64,000 bases of DNA, from positions 1-64,000 of the forward strand of contig DXAR01000176.1 of assembly GCA_019116945.1 (NCBI GenBank), read 5' to 3'. The notes below the pieces were generated by a model that did not search any database, had not been told where the DNA came from, and worked only from the letters and a program-made list of their open reading frames with translations. Of this stretch, positions 46,991 through 56,417 are shown piece by piece; the first letter of the stretch is position 1, and every line of letters starts with the position of its first letter. Source of the stretch: Candidatus Janibacter merdipullorum (GTDB taxonomy: Bacteria; Actinomycetota; Actinomycetes; Actinomycetales; Dermatophilaceae). The translations under genes and the position numbers were made by a program.

Positions 46991-47668
46991 TCAGGCCGGT
47001 GGCGGCACCGGGCAGGCGTCGAGGTCGAAGGGGAGGACATCCGCCGAGAGCGCTGCCGCCTGGGCGGCGGTGGAGCTCATCCGACGCATGTGGTGCCGCC
47101 GGCAGAGGACCTCGTACTCGACCTCACCGGTGCTGGCCTCCGCGGTGTCCCCCACGACGACCTGCTCCCCCTCGACGACCATGGCCCCGTCGACGACGCG
47201 GGCATTGTGGGTGGCCCGGCGTCCGCACCAGCACAGGGCGGCCACCTGGAGGACCTGGGTGCGATCGGCGAGCTCGATGAGGCGGCGGCTCCCCGGGAAG
47301 AGCTCGGTGCGGAAGTCGCTCGTGATCCCGAAGGCGAAGACCTCGATGTCGAGCTCGTCGACGATGCGGGCCAGCTGCTCGACCTGCTCCGGGGTGTAGA
47401 ACTGCGCCTCGTCGCAGATGAGGTGGTCGACGCGCGCGCCCGCCGTGAGCTGGGCGACGACGGTCTCCCAGAAGTCGAGGCTCTCGCTCACCTCGACGGC
47501 GGCGGTCTCCAGCCCGAGTCGGGAGGAGAGCACGGCCTCGCCGGAGCGGTCGAGACGGGTGAAGATCATCCCGACCCGGCCGCGCGCCCGGTGGTTGTGG
47601 TCCATCTGCAGGGCCAGCGTGGACTTGCCGCAGTCCATCGTCCCGGCGAAGAAGACGAGCTCGGCCAT
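46991..47668 (-). CDS. tdk: Thymidine kinase
   Basis: A 225-residue type II thymidine kinase that phosphorylates thymidine in pyrimidine salvage. P-loop is FFAGTMDCGKSTLALQ, the Walker B-like DHLICDEAQFYTPEQV, and the zinc-binding Cys pairs CWCGRRATHNAR and VLCRRHH. The C-terminal extension (MRRMSSTAAQAAALSADVLPFDLDACPVPPPA) is longer than in E. coli. Its ATG shares a base with the stop of the upstream phosphodiesterase gene. Confidence 0.9.
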   Translation of the reverse strand: MAELVFFAGTMDCGKSTLALQMDHNHRARGRVGMIFTRLDRSGEAVLSSRLGLETAAVEVSESLDFWETVVAQLTAGARVDHLICDEAQFYTPEQVEQLARIVDELDIEVFAFGITSDFRTELFPGSRRLIELADRTQVLQVAALCWCGRRATHNARVVDGAMVVEGEQVVVGDTAEASTGEVEYEVLCRRHHMRRMSSTAAQAAALSADVLPFDLDACPVPPPA

Positions 47669-48828
47669 CAGTGACGCTCGGCGGGCAGGGTCAGCCACGG
47701 GATGGCGACCTCGTCGGCGGTGATCGAGCCGTGCACCCCGAGCAGGGCCCGCAGCTCCGGCCGGTGGCGTCGCGAGTCGACGACGGCGACGGGTCCGGTC
47801 ATCGCGGCGATGACGTCACCGATGCGCGGACGGACGAGGTCGTCGACCGGCCCGAACCACCCGGCCTCGATGGCCTCCTCCCCCGCGAGAACGTGCGCGT
47901 CCTCGCCGAAGCGGGAGCGCCACGTGGCGAGGACGTCGTCGAGCGAGCCGGGCTCGACGTGCAGCTGGAGGCACCGAGGCTCACCGGACACGTGGCGCAC
48001 GCCGGCATCGAGGTCGGACTCGGTCGCGAGGTCCGGGCGGGCGTCGAGGGGGACGTCGACCATGCCGTGGTCGGCGGTGATGTGCAGCGATGTGTCCGAC
48101 GGGAGCAGCGAGGCCAGACGGGCCAGCTGCGCGTCGACCTCCTCGAGCTCCTCTCCCCACTCGAGGGAGTCGCTGCCGTGGATATGCCCGATCTTGTCGA
48201 CGTCTCCCCAGTAGAGGTAGACGAGCGCGCGGGACGAGGCACGAAGGGCGGTGACGGTCGCGTCGACCCGCTCGGCGAGGGTCCCGGCGGCGACGAAGCC
48301 GCCGCCCCGCAGCGCGGCCTCGGTCAGCCCCGAGCCGTCGAAGAAGCCGGGCCCGATCCGCGTCACCCTGACGCCGTCGGCCTCGGCCTCCTGGAAGACC
48401 GTCGGGTGCGGCTGCCAGCGGTGGGGCGCCGGCCCGTCCTCCCACGAGAGCTCGTTGAAGACCGCGTCCGCCTCCGGATCGTAGGCCTCGTAGCCGACGA
48501 GCCCGTGGACCCCGGACAGGGCACCGGTGCCGAAGGTGCCCATCGAGGTCGCCGTCGTCGACGGGAAACCGCAGTCGATCCGCCAGGCGCCCATGGGGTC
48601 CTGGAGGAGCCGCCGGAGGAAGGGGGCATGGCCCCCTCGTCGCGCGAGGAGCTCGGCCCCGAGCCCGTCGACGAGGACGACCACGGATCGACGGGCCGGC
48701 GGGAGGGGGCGGTCGCCGCCCTTCGCCAGGCCGGGGACGCCGAGGCTCGTGGCCACGGTCGGCAGCACCCGGTCGAGGCGGGGGGTGGCCGGCAGGAGCG
48801 GGACCGGCTGGTGTCCGTGGTGCGCCAT
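47668..48828 (-). CDS. Nucleotide pyrophosphatase/phosphodiesterase-family hydrolase
   Basis: A 386-residue hydrolase of the alkaline phosphatase superfamily. Metal-site motifs are RSVVVLVDGLGAELL, the nucleophile region CGFPSTTATSMGTFGTGALSGVHGLVGYEAY, LYWGDVDKIGHIHGSDS, and ITADHGMVDVP. Proteins of this kind hydrolyse phosphodiester bonds, but the natural substrate is unknown. It is cytoplasmic (no signal peptide). Coupled to tdk by a TGATG junction and 8 bases from DUF5998. Confidence 0.82.
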   Translation of the reverse strand: MAHHGHQPVPLLPATPRLDRVLPTVATSLGVPGLAKGGDRPLPPARRSVVVLVDGLGAELLARRGGHAPFLRRLLQDPMGAWRIDCGFPSTTATSMGTFGTGALSGVHGLVGYEAYDPEADAVFNELSWEDGPAPHRWQPHPTVFQEAEADGVRVTRIGPGFFDGSGLTEAALRGGGFVAAGTLAERVDATVTALRASSRALVYLYWGDVDKIGHIHGSDSLEWGEELEEVDAQLARLASLLPSDTSLHITADHGMVDVPLDARPDLATESDLDAGVRHVSGEPRCLQLHVEPGSLDDVLATWRSRFGEDAHVLAGEEAIEAGWFGPVDDLVRPRIGDVIAAMTGPVAVVDSRRHRPELRALLGVHGSITADEVAIPWLTLPAERH

Positions 48829-48836
48829 CGTGCCGG

Positions 48837-49448
48837 TCAGCGTCCGATACTCGAGGAGAGGTCCCGGGCGAACTCGATGGCCCGGTCCAAGGCGGCTCGC
48901 CCCTCGGCCTCGGCGCTGATCCGCAACCCGATGTCGTCCGCGGCGATCGTGCCCTCGTAGCCGTGGTCGCCCCCTTCGCAGTCCGGGTCGCCGCACTGCC
49001 CCGGGAGGAGGTCGACGCGGCTGACCGCACCCCACCCGATGGTCAGGGTCATCTCCCGGCCGAGCGAGCCGGGGACGTAGTTCGACGGGTCCTCCGTCAC
49101 ATGGGTGAGCATGACCCCGCGAACGGCCGAGAGCGGGATGCACTCCGTCGTCGCCGTCGCGACCTCACGCGAGCCGGTGGCGCCGGAGGGGTCGGAGAAG
49201 TCGTCGGCGTGGGCGATGACGAGGCGGGTCCCCGTCCGGGCGAAGACGGTGATGTGTCGCCGGACGGCGTCCTGGTCGAAGGTCGTCTCCTGGTGGACGA
49301 GGTGGCTGAAGACCTCCTCGGCCCCGACGGCCGCCTTGATGATGTCGGCCACGAGCGCGGGGTAGTACCCGGCACGATCGATGTCGGCGGTGAGGGCGTC
49401 GGGGAGGCTGATCGCCGTGAGATCGACTGGAGCGGGCATGCCCGCCAT
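48837..49448 (-). CDS. DUF5998 family protein
   Basis: A 203-residue cytoplasmic protein of the actinobacterial DUF5998 family, function unknown. Recognisable are LPDALTADIDRAGYYPALVADIIKAAVGAEEVFSHLVHQETTFDQDAVRRHITVFARTGTRLVIAHADDF and EREMTLTIGWGAVSRVDLLPG-like text with a Cys pair (QCGDPDCEGGDHGYEGTIAADD). Start could be the ATG at 49448 or 49439. It is followed directly by the phosphodiesterase and tdk on the same strand, so probably one operon. Confidence 0.75.
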   Translation of the reverse strand: MAGMPAPVDLTAISLPDALTADIDRAGYYPALVADIIKAAVGAEEVFSHLVHQETTFDQDAVRRHITVFARTGTRLVIAHADDFSDPSGATGSREVATATTECIPLSAVRGVMLTHVTEDPSNYVPGSLGREMTLTIGWGAVSRVDLLPGQCGDPDCEGGDHGYEGTIAADDIGLRISAEAEGRAALDRAIEFARDLSSSIGR

Positions 49449-49460
49449 TGTGCCCCAGTC

Positions 49461-52142
49461 TCAGGTGAGGCTCCGAGCGCCGGGGTCGGTCCGCCGCTGG
49501 CCCGGCGCGATGATGATCTCGGCCCCGAGGACCGTCGCGCCGTCCGGGTGCGCGATGACCGGGTTGAGCTCCACCGAGGAGAGCTCGAGGAAGTCGTCCG
49601 ACATGAGCGACAGCCGACCGAGGATGTCCTCGAGGGCGGCGCGGTCCACCGGCGGCGCGCCCCGGTACCCGGCGAGAAGGGGGGCCGACTTGATCTCGTC
49701 GAGCAGCTCACGCGTGTCCACGTCCGTGAGGGGCGGGATCCGGTAGGCGATGTCGTCAAGCATCGTCGTCGGCGCCCCGGCGATGCTGAAGGAGACGACC
49801 GGCCCGAAGAGGGGGTCCTCGATGGTGGACAGCACGGTGGAGACCCCGTGGTTGGCCATCTTCTGGACGACGAAGTAGTTGGCGTCCAGGGGCGCCAGCC
49901 GCTGGTCCATCGTCTCGAAGGCGGCCCGGACGGCCACCGCGTCGTGGAGGTCGACGCGGATGCCCTCGAGGACGGCCTGCCCGCGCACGAGCGGCGAGAG
50001 GGACTTGACGACGACGGGGTACCCGACCTCCTCGGCGGCGGCGACGGCCTCGTCGGCCGTGGCCACCTCGACGCGCGGCCACACGTCGATGCCGTAGGCG
50101 CCGAGCAGCTCCTGCGTCTCATCGGTCGTCAGGGCCCGGCCCTCCGGGTCCTCCTCGAGGATCCGGTCGAGGAGGGAGCGGACGGCCCACCTGTCGATGC
50201 CGTCGCGCACGACCGACTCGCCCTTGTCCTTGTCGCGCCACGCGCCGTAGTCGGTCGCCGCGGCGAGGGCGCGGATGGCCTCCTCCGGCATGGCGTAGAG
50301 CGGGACCGCCTGGCGGGGCTCGTCGGGCGTGACATCGCCCGTCTCGTGGAGGAAGGCCGCGTCGCCCCCGTCGTCCACCCCGCGCAGACCGAGGAGGGTG
50401 GCCACGCACGGCTTGTCGGATCGGGAGGCCGCGTACCGCAGCGCCTCGACGACCTCCTGGTCGAGGGCTCCGACGGGCGGGATGAAGCAGACGACGACCG
50501 AGTCCACGTCGGGATCGGCGAAGGCGGCGTCGACCGCACTCTGGAACTCGTCGGCGCTGGCCTCGGTCGGGACCGCCACCGGGCCGTGCACCACTTCGAG
50601 ACCGCGCTCGTTGGCGTTGTCCGCGCACAGCGCCGCCAGCTGGCTCGAGTTGCCGACGATGGCCACCCGCCGCCCCGCCGGCAGCGGCTGGTGCACGAGG
50701 AGCTGGGCCACGTCGAACATCTGGTGCACGTTTTCGCAGTGGATAACACCCGCCTGCTCGAGCATGGCGGTGAAGGCGTGCGGCTTGACCTTGGGCCGAC
50801 GCACCTTATGGCCCGGGGGCGCCCCGTAGGTCGCGGAGGCCGGCTTGACGACGATGACCGGCTTGTTCGAGGCGAGGTGGCGGGCGATCCGGGAGAACTT
50901 GCGCGGGTTGCCCATGGACTCGAGGTAGAGACCGACGGCGTGGGTGCGGTCGTCCTCGACCCAGTACTGCATGAGGTCGTTGCCCGAGACGTCGACCCGG
51001 TTGCCGGCCGAGGCGAAGACCGAGATGCCGAGGTTGCGTCGCGCGGCGGAGTCGAGGTTGGCGATGGCCAGGGCGCCGCTCTGGGAGAAGAGCCCGAGGT
51101 GACCCGAGTCCGGGATCGTCGGGGTGAGGGTCGCGTTGAGGCTGACCTCGGGGTCGTTGTTGATGAGGCCGAAGGAGTTGGGACCGACGACCCGCATCCC
51201 GTGGGACCGGGCCAGGCGCAGGACCCGCTGCTGGAGCGCGGTGCCCGCATCGTCGACCTCGGCGAAGCCCGAGGAGATGATGAGCAGGGTCCGCACGCCC
51301 GCCTGGGCGCACTCGCCGACGACCTCGAGCACGCCCTCCGCGGGCACGGCGATGATCGCCAGCTCGACCCCGCCCTCGATGTCGCGGACCGAGCGCACCG
51401 CCTCGACCCCGAGGACGCTGTCCGCGCTCGGGTTGACGGCGTGGACCGTGCCGGTGAAGCCGCCCTCGATGACCTGCTTGAGGACCTGGTGGCCGATGGC
51501 CCGCTCGCGGCGGCTCGCCCCGATGACCGCCACCGACGCGGGGTGGAGCATCGCCCGCACGCTCTGGGACTCCGCGCGGTGCTCCCGGGCGAAGCGCACG
51601 GAGAGGGACTGCGCCGTCGGCTCGATCGCGAAGTGGAGGGAGACGACGCCGTCCTCGATGTGCCGGTCCACCTGGTAGCCGGCCTCGGCGAAGACGGAGA
51701 GCATCTTGCGGTTGTGTGGGAGGACCTCCGCCTCGAACTCGTGGATGTCCCGGGACTGGGCCAGCGCCGCGAGGTGCTCGAGGAGGACGGAGCTGATGCC
51801 CTTGCCGTGGTAGTCGTCCGAGATGTTGAAGGCGACCTCGGCGCGGTGGTCGGCCACACGGTCGTAGCGGCCGATGCCGATGATGTCGTCGCGGATCGTC
51901 GCCACGAGGGCCATCCGGTCGACGTAGTCGACCTCGGTGAAGCGCTTGATGTCCCGGTCGCTCAGCGTGCGCATCGGGGCGAAGAAGCGCAGGTAGATCG
52001 ACTCGTCGGACTGGGCGGCGTGGAAGCGGCGGATCGCGTCGGCGTCGGAGGGCTTGATCGGGCGCAACCGGCAGACCGAGCCGTCCCGCAGCACGACATC
52101 GGCCTCTGCCAGCACCGGGTAGCCCGGTGGGAGCTCGGTCAT
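49461..52142 (-). CDS. GNAT acetyltransferase fused to acyl-CoA synthetase-like (NDP-forming) domains
   Basis: An 893-residue protein of the Pat type, protein lysine acetyltransferases controlling acyl-CoA synthetases. Residues about 20-190 form a GNAT domain (VCRLRPIKPSDADAIRRFHAAQSDESIYLRFFAP, EVAFNISDDYHGKGISSVLLEHLAALAQ). Then come CoA-binding and succinyl-CoA-ligase-like domains (VAVIGASRRERAIGHQVLKQVIEGGF, GLFSQSGALAIANLDSA) and a C-terminal ATP-grasp (TTDETQELLGAYGIDVWPRVEVATADEAVAAAEEVGYPVVVKSLSPLV). The GNAT is N-terminal, as in many actinobacteria, unlike E. coli Pat. The catalytic SHTG-type motif of true synthetases is replaced by KPHAFTAML, suggesting a sensory role. Confidence 0.85.
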   Translation of the reverse strand: MTELPPGYPVLAEADVVLRDGSVCRLRPIKPSDADAIRRFHAAQSDESIYLRFFAPMRTLSDRDIKRFTEVDYVDRMALVATIRDDIIGIGRYDRVADHRAEVAFNISDDYHGKGISSVLLEHLAALAQSRDIHEFEAEVLPHNRKMLSVFAEAGYQVDRHIEDGVVSLHFAIEPTAQSLSVRFAREHRAESQSVRAMLHPASVAVIGASRRERAIGHQVLKQVIEGGFTGTVHAVNPSADSVLGVEAVRSVRDIEGGVELAIIAVPAEGVLEVVGECAQAGVRTLLIISSGFAEVDDAGTALQQRVLRLARSHGMRVVGPNSFGLINNDPEVSLNATLTPTIPDSGHLGLFSQSGALAIANLDSAARRNLGISVFASAGNRVDVSGNDLMQYWVEDDRTHAVGLYLESMGNPRKFSRIARHLASNKPVIVVKPASATYGAPPGHKVRRPKVKPHAFTAMLEQAGVIHCENVHQMFDVAQLLVHQPLPAGRRVAIVGNSSQLAALCADNANERGLEVVHGPVAVPTEASADEFQSAVDAAFADPDVDSVVVCFIPPVGALDQEVVEALRYAASRSDKPCVATLLGLRGVDDGGDAAFLHETGDVTPDEPRQAVPLYAMPEEAIRALAAATDYGAWRDKDKGESVVRDGIDRWAVRSLLDRILEEDPEGRALTTDETQELLGAYGIDVWPRVEVATADEAVAAAEEVGYPVVVKSLSPLVRGQAVLEGIRVDLHDAVAVRAAFETMDQRLAPLDANYFVVQKMANHGVSTVLSTIEDPLFGPVVSFSIAGAPTTMLDDIAYRIPPLTDVDTRELLDEIKSAPLLAGYRGAPPVDRAALEDILGRLSLMSDDFLELSSVELNPVIAHPDGATVLGAEIIIAPGQRRTDPGARSLT

Positions 52143-52264
52143 GTCGACAATCTTGCCAGACCGCCCGCACCCCGAGCGGGATGTGTGTCGCAACCCGCTG
52201 GACGGGCCCGCAGGGGTGAGGATGGGCCAGTCACCCACCCATCGATGAGGAGTCCGCTGCCCGC

Positions 52265-54700
52265 ATGGCCCGCCGTTCCGCACCCGCACCCCGCCCGGAC
52301 GTCCCCGAGCGGATCGAGGACATCGACGTCGCGGACGAGATGCGCAATGCCTTCCTCGAGTACAGCTACTCGGTGATCCACGCGCGCGCCCTCCCCGATG
52401 CGCGCGACGGACTCAAGCCGGTGCACCGCCGCATCCTCTTCGCGATGAGCGAGATGGGTCTGCGCCCCGAGCGCGGGCACGTGAAGTCCTCCCGCGTCGT
52501 CGGCGAGGTCATGGGCAAGTACCACCCGCACGGTGACTCAGCCATCTATGACGCCCTCGTCCGCCTGGCCCAGCCCTTCTCGATGCGGTTGTGCCTCGTC
52601 GACGGCCACGGCAACTTCGGCTCCCTCGATGACGGCCCGGCCGCCAGCCGCTACACCGAGGCGCGCATGGCCCCGGCCGCCCTGCTCATGGTGACCGGCC
52701 TCGACGAGGACACCGTCCCCTTCGTCCCCAACTACGATGACCAGCTCCTCCAGCCGGATGTCCTCCCTTCGGCCTACCCCAACCTCCTCGTCAACGGCAC
52801 GACCGGGATCGCCGTCGGCATGGCGACGAACATGCCGCCGCACAACCTCGTCGAGGTCATCGGTGCCGCCCGGCACCTGCTGACCCACCCGGAGGCCACC
52901 CTCGACGACCTCATGAAGTTCGTCCCGGGGCCCGACCTGCCCGGCGGCGGACGGATCGTCGGCCTCGACGGCATCCGCGACGCCTACCTCTCCGGGCGCG
53001 GCAGCTTCCGCACGCGCGCGACGACCCGGATCGAGAAGGTCTCCCCCCGCCGCCAGGGCATCATCGTCACCGAGCTGCCCTACCTCGTCGGTCCCGAGAA
53101 GGTCATCGAGAAGATCAAGGACGCCGTCCAGGCGAAGAAGCTCCAGGGCATCGCCGACGTCAAGGACCTCACCGACCGCGAGTCGGGGATGCAGCTCGTC
53201 ATCGAGATCAAGAACGGCTTCAACCCCGAGGCCGTCCTCGACACGCTGTACAAGCTCACGCCGATGGAGGACTCCTTCTCCATCAACAACGTCGCCCTCG
53301 TCGACGGCCGGCCGCGGACGATGGGGCTCAAGGAGCTGCTCACCGTCTACGTCGACTTCCGCCGGGAGGTCGTGCGACGCCGCAGCGAGTACCGACTCGC
53401 CAAGCGGCGCGAGCGGCTCCACCTCGTCGAGGGGCTGCTCATCGCGATCCTCGACATCGACGAGGTCATCCAAGTCATCCGCTCCAGTGACGACGCGGCC
53501 ACCGCCCGCGAGCGGCTGCAGAAGGTCTTCGACCTCTCCGAGCCGCAGGCGAGCTACATCCTCGACCTGCAGCTGCGCCGCCTGACGAAGTTCTCCACCC
53601 TCGAGCTCGAGACCGAGCAGGAGGAGCTGAAGCAGGCCATCGCCGAGCTCGAGGAGATCCTCGGCGACGACAAGGTCCTCACGAAGCTCGTCTCCAGCGA
53701 GCTCGCCGAGGTCGCGAAGAAGCACGGGGACCCGCGCCGGACCGTCCTCCTCGAGTCGGCCGGTGCCCCCGCCGCCGTGAGCACCCCTCTCGAGGTCGCC
53801 GACGACCCCTGCTGGGTCCTCCTCTCGAGCACCGGCCTGCTCGCGCGCACGAGCGATGCCGAGCCGCTGTCGCGCGAAGGGGGCCGGGCCAAGCACGACG
53901 CGGTCGTCGCCGCCGTGAAGACGACCGCCCGCGGTGAGGTCGCCGTCGTCACCTCGGCCGGTCGGATGCTGCGCCTCGGTGCTCTCGAGCTTCCGACCCT
54001 GCCGCCCTCCAACGGCGCCCCGACCCTCTCCGGAGGCGCACCGCTAGCGGCCTACGTCGACCTCGCCGCCGACGAGCGCCCGCTGACCCTGACGAGCCTC
54101 TCCCCCGACTCCCCCGGCATCGCCCTCGGCACGGCCGGCGGCATCGTCAAGCGGGTGACGACGGACTACCCGAAGGGCACCGCATGGGAGGCGATCTCGC
54201 TCAAGGACGGTGACCACGTCGTCGGCGCGGTCGAGCTGACGACCGGCGAGGAGGAGCTCGTCTTCGTCACCTCGCAGGCCTCCCTCCTCCACTTCTCCGC
54301 GGGTGATGTCCGCCCGCAGGGGCGCGGTGGCGGCGGCATCGCCGGCATCCGGCTCAGCGACGGGGCCCGCGTCATCTTCTTCGGGGCGGTCGACCCGGCC
54401 GTCGACTCCATCGTCGTCACCGTCTCCGGCTCCAGCGACTCGCTCCCCGGCACCGACCCCGGCGCGTGGAAGGTCACCCCCTTCGCCGAGTACCCCGGCA
54501 AGGGCCGCGGGACCGGAGGAGTCCGAGCGCACCGCTTCCTCAAGGGCGAGGACACCCTGCTCCTCGCCTGGGTCGGCCGGGCCGGCGCCCGCGCGGCCCA
54601 GCCCAATGGCGTCGCCATCACCCTCCCCGAGCCCGAGGGCCGGCGGGACGGGTCGGGCGTCCCCGCCTCCGCGGTCATCGGGGGCATCGGCTCCCTCTGA
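52265..54700 (+). CDS. parC: DNA topoisomerase IV subunit A
   Basis: An 811-residue type IIA topoisomerase subunit A that cleaves and rejoins DNA to decatenate chromosomes. Quinolone-resistance region is GKYHPHGDSAIYDALVR; the catalytic Tyr is at residue 130 in ASRYTEARM. The coiled gate reads FSTLELETEQEELKQAIAELEEIL, and the C-terminal part shows beta-pinwheel repeats (SREGGRAKHDAVVAAVK, GGIVKRVTTDYP, GRGGGGIAGIRL). I see no intact canonical GyrA box, which supports ParC over GyrA. The partner parE lies 1.7 kb downstream on the other strand. Two hairpins follow the stop. Confidence 0.88.
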   Translation: MARRSAPAPRPDVPERIEDIDVADEMRNAFLEYSYSVIHARALPDARDGLKPVHRRILFAMSEMGLRPERGHVKSSRVVGEVMGKYHPHGDSAIYDALVRLAQPFSMRLCLVDGHGNFGSLDDGPAASRYTEARMAPAALLMVTGLDEDTVPFVPNYDDQLLQPDVLPSAYPNLLVNGTTGIAVGMATNMPPHNLVEVIGAARHLLTHPEATLDDLMKFVPGPDLPGGGRIVGLDGIRDAYLSGRGSFRTRATTRIEKVSPRRQGIIVTELPYLVGPEKVIEKIKDAVQAKKLQGIADVKDLTDRESGMQLVIEIKNGFNPEAVLDTLYKLTPMEDSFSINNVALVDGRPRTMGLKELLTVYVDFRREVVRRRSEYRLAKRRERLHLVEGLLIAILDIDEVIQVIRSSDDAATARERLQKVFDLSEPQASYILDLQLRRLTKFSTLELETEQEELKQAIAELEEILGDDKVLTKLVSSELAEVAKKHGDPRRTVLLESAGAPAAVSTPLEVADDPCWVLLSSTGLLARTSDAEPLSREGGRAKHDAVVAAVKTTARGEVAVVTSAGRMLRLGALELPTLPPSNGAPTLSGGAPLAAYVDLAADERPLTLTSLSPDSPGIALGTAGGIVKRVTTDYPKGTAWEAISLKDGDHVVGAVELTTGEEELVFVTSQASLLHFSAGDVRPQGRGGGGIAGIRLSDGARVIFFGAVDPAVDSIVVTVSGSSDSLPGTDPGAWKVTPFAEYPGKGRGTGGVRAHRFLKGEDTLLLAWVGRAGARAAQPNGVAITLPEPEGRRDGSGVPASAVIGGIGSL

Positions 54701-54710
54701 GCCATCGGGT

Positions 54711-54750
54711 CGCAGAAGGAGCGCGACCACGAGGTCGCGCTCCTTCTGCG
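54711..54750. terminator. Terminator after parC (first hairpin)
   Basis: Perfect 18-base arms CGCAGAAGGAGCGCGACC and GGTCGCGCTCCTTCTGCG with a four-base loop, 10 bases after the parC stop. Confidence 0.85.
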
Positions 54751-54780
54751 AATCGGCGTCGGCCGCGAGGGGCTCGATCA

Positions 54781-54827
54781 CGACGAAGGGTGTTCGCCCC
54801 CTGCTGAGGGGCGAACACCCTTCGTCG
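54781..54827. terminator. Second hairpin between parC and the permease, CGAAGGG arms
   Basis: Twenty-base arms beginning CGACGAAGGGTGTTC and ending GAACACCCTTCGTCG with a seven-base loop. It lies 12 bases past the permease stop, so it likely serves the minus-strand permease, while the first hairpin serves parC. Confidence 0.85.
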
Positions 54828-54838
54828 CGCGGCCGGGA

Positions 54839-56287
54839 TCACTCGTGGTCGATGTGCTCCGGGTCGCGGATGTAGGTCCGCTTGGCGAAGAGCGCGCGGT
54901 TGAGGAACCACGTGATGACCCAGAGGACGATGCCCAGCAGCAGGAGCGCGCCCGCGATCGGGTACTGGCCCTGCTGCTCCTCGCTGCGCGCCCACGGCCC
55001 GACGAGGAAGAGGCAGGTGACGACTCCGAGGATCGGCAGCACCGTCGGCGCGCGGAAGTGCTTGGTCGCGACGGTGTCCTTGCGCAGGACGAGGACCGCG
55101 ACGTTGACCACGGCGAAGACGCACAGCAGGAGCAGCGACGTCGTGCCACCGAGCAGGGAGACGACATTGCTCTCGCTGTCGAGGACGACGTAGGTGATGA
55201 GGCCGAAGGAGATGAGCGTCGTGAAGATGATCGACACCCACGGCGTCTGACGGCCCTTGTGCACAAGACCCAGCGGCGTCGGGAGGACCTCCTGCTTGGC
55301 CATGCCGTAGAGCAGGCGGCTGGCCATGAGCATGTTGATGAGGGCCGAGTTGGCGACGGCGAACATCCCGATGAAGGGGAAGATCGTGTCGAAGGGCAGG
55401 TCCGGCGCACCAGCGGCGACGACCTGGGTCAGCGCGGAGGGCCGGTCCGGGTCGGTGAGGTGACCGACCGGGACGAGGGCGACCGCGGTGACGGACACGA
55501 GGACGTAGATGACGCCGGTGATGCCGAGGCCCGTGAGCATGATCTTCGGGAAGTTCTTCGCCGGCTCGTGGGTCTCCTCGGCCATGTTCACCGAGTCCTC
55601 GAAGCCGACCATGGCGAAGAAGGCGAGCGAGGTCGCCATCGTCACCGCGAAGAAGGCGTTCTTGTCGCTCGCGCTCTCGAAGACCATGACGCGGGAGAAG
55701 TCCGCCTTGCCCTGGGTCACCGCGAAGAGACCGACGAAGATGATGAGGAGGAGACCGGACAGCTCGACGAGCGTGAGCACGACGTTCGCCTTGACGCTCT
55801 CCCCGACGCCGCGGAAGTTGATCGCCGCGATGACCGTCATGAAGAGGAGCGCGATGACGAGCAGCTGGACGGAGCCATTGGCCCAGTCGAGCTGCAGCCC
55901 GTCCCGGAGGAAGCCAGCGAAGGCGTTGGAGGCCGTCGACGCGGAGGTGATGCCGGAGCACATCACCGCGAAGGCCACGAAGAAGGTGAGGAAGTGCAGG
56001 CCGAAGGCCTTGTGGATGAAGGTGGCCGCACCTCCCGCCTGGGGGTACTTCGTCACGAGCTCGAGGTAGGAGAAGGCCGTGATCGTCGCGACGGCGAAGG
56101 CCGCGAGGAAGGCGGCCCATGCCGCGCCCCCGACCTCGCCGGCGACCTCACCGGTGAGGGCGTAGACACCGGTACCGAGGATGTCACCGACGATGAAGAG
56201 CAGCAGGAGCTTGGGCCCCATGACCCGCTTGAGCTCGGTGGGCTGTTCACCGGTGGCGACGGCGCGGTCCGAGGTGGCGTCGGACAT
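54839..56287 (-). CDS. APC-family amino acid permease
   Basis: A 482-residue permease with about 12 transmembrane helices. The first helices LLLLFIVGDILGTGVYALTGEVAGEVGGAAWAAFLAAFAVATITAFSYLELVTKYP show the Gly-rich substrate-site motif of the cationic/basic amino acid APC group. FFAMVGFEDSVNMAEETHEPAKNFPKIML is also typical of the family. The C terminus is short and cytoplasmic. The ATG at 56287 has GGGAGG upstream; the ORF track start reads through the promoter. It sits between parC and parE with no evident functional link. The substrate is not known. Confidence 0.85.
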   Translation of the reverse strand: MSDATSDRAVATGEQPTELKRVMGPKLLLLFIVGDILGTGVYALTGEVAGEVGGAAWAAFLAAFAVATITAFSYLELVTKYPQAGGAATFIHKAFGLHFLTFFVAFAVMCSGITSASTASNAFAGFLRDGLQLDWANGSVQLLVIALLFMTVIAAINFRGVGESVKANVVLTLVELSGLLLIIFVGLFAVTQGKADFSRVMVFESASDKNAFFAVTMATSLAFFAMVGFEDSVNMAEETHEPAKNFPKIMLTGLGITGVIYVLVSVTAVALVPVGHLTDPDRPSALTQVVAAGAPDLPFDTIFPFIGMFAVANSALINMLMASRLLYGMAKQEVLPTPLGLVHKGRQTPWVSIIFTTLISFGLITYVVLDSESNVVSLLGGTTSLLLLCVFAVVNVAVLVLRKDTVATKHFRAPTVLPILGVVTCLFLVGPWARSEEQQGQYPIAGALLLLGIVLWVITWFLNRALFAKRTYIRDPEHIDHE

Positions 56288-56417
56288 GGAACCTCCCTGG
56301 TCTGGGTGCACGAGGATGCGCACGGATCTGATTACCGTGACCCACGTCACGCCGACGCGCAACTACCCGGCACGCGACGCGCCGCAAGTCTTCACCAAAT
56401 GTGACCCCAGTGGGGGC

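Noticed and set aside
48963-52376. 1137-residue plus-strand ORF
   Set aside because: It lies opposite DUF5998 and the GNAT fusion protein, both with clear domains. Its composition (Arg/Gly/Asp/Val/His-rich, no domain) is typical of an antisense shadow in high-GC DNA.
56380-56417. Terminator after parE
   Set aside because: Only a short CCCCA/TGGGG pairing was seen at about 56404-56415, too weak to call.
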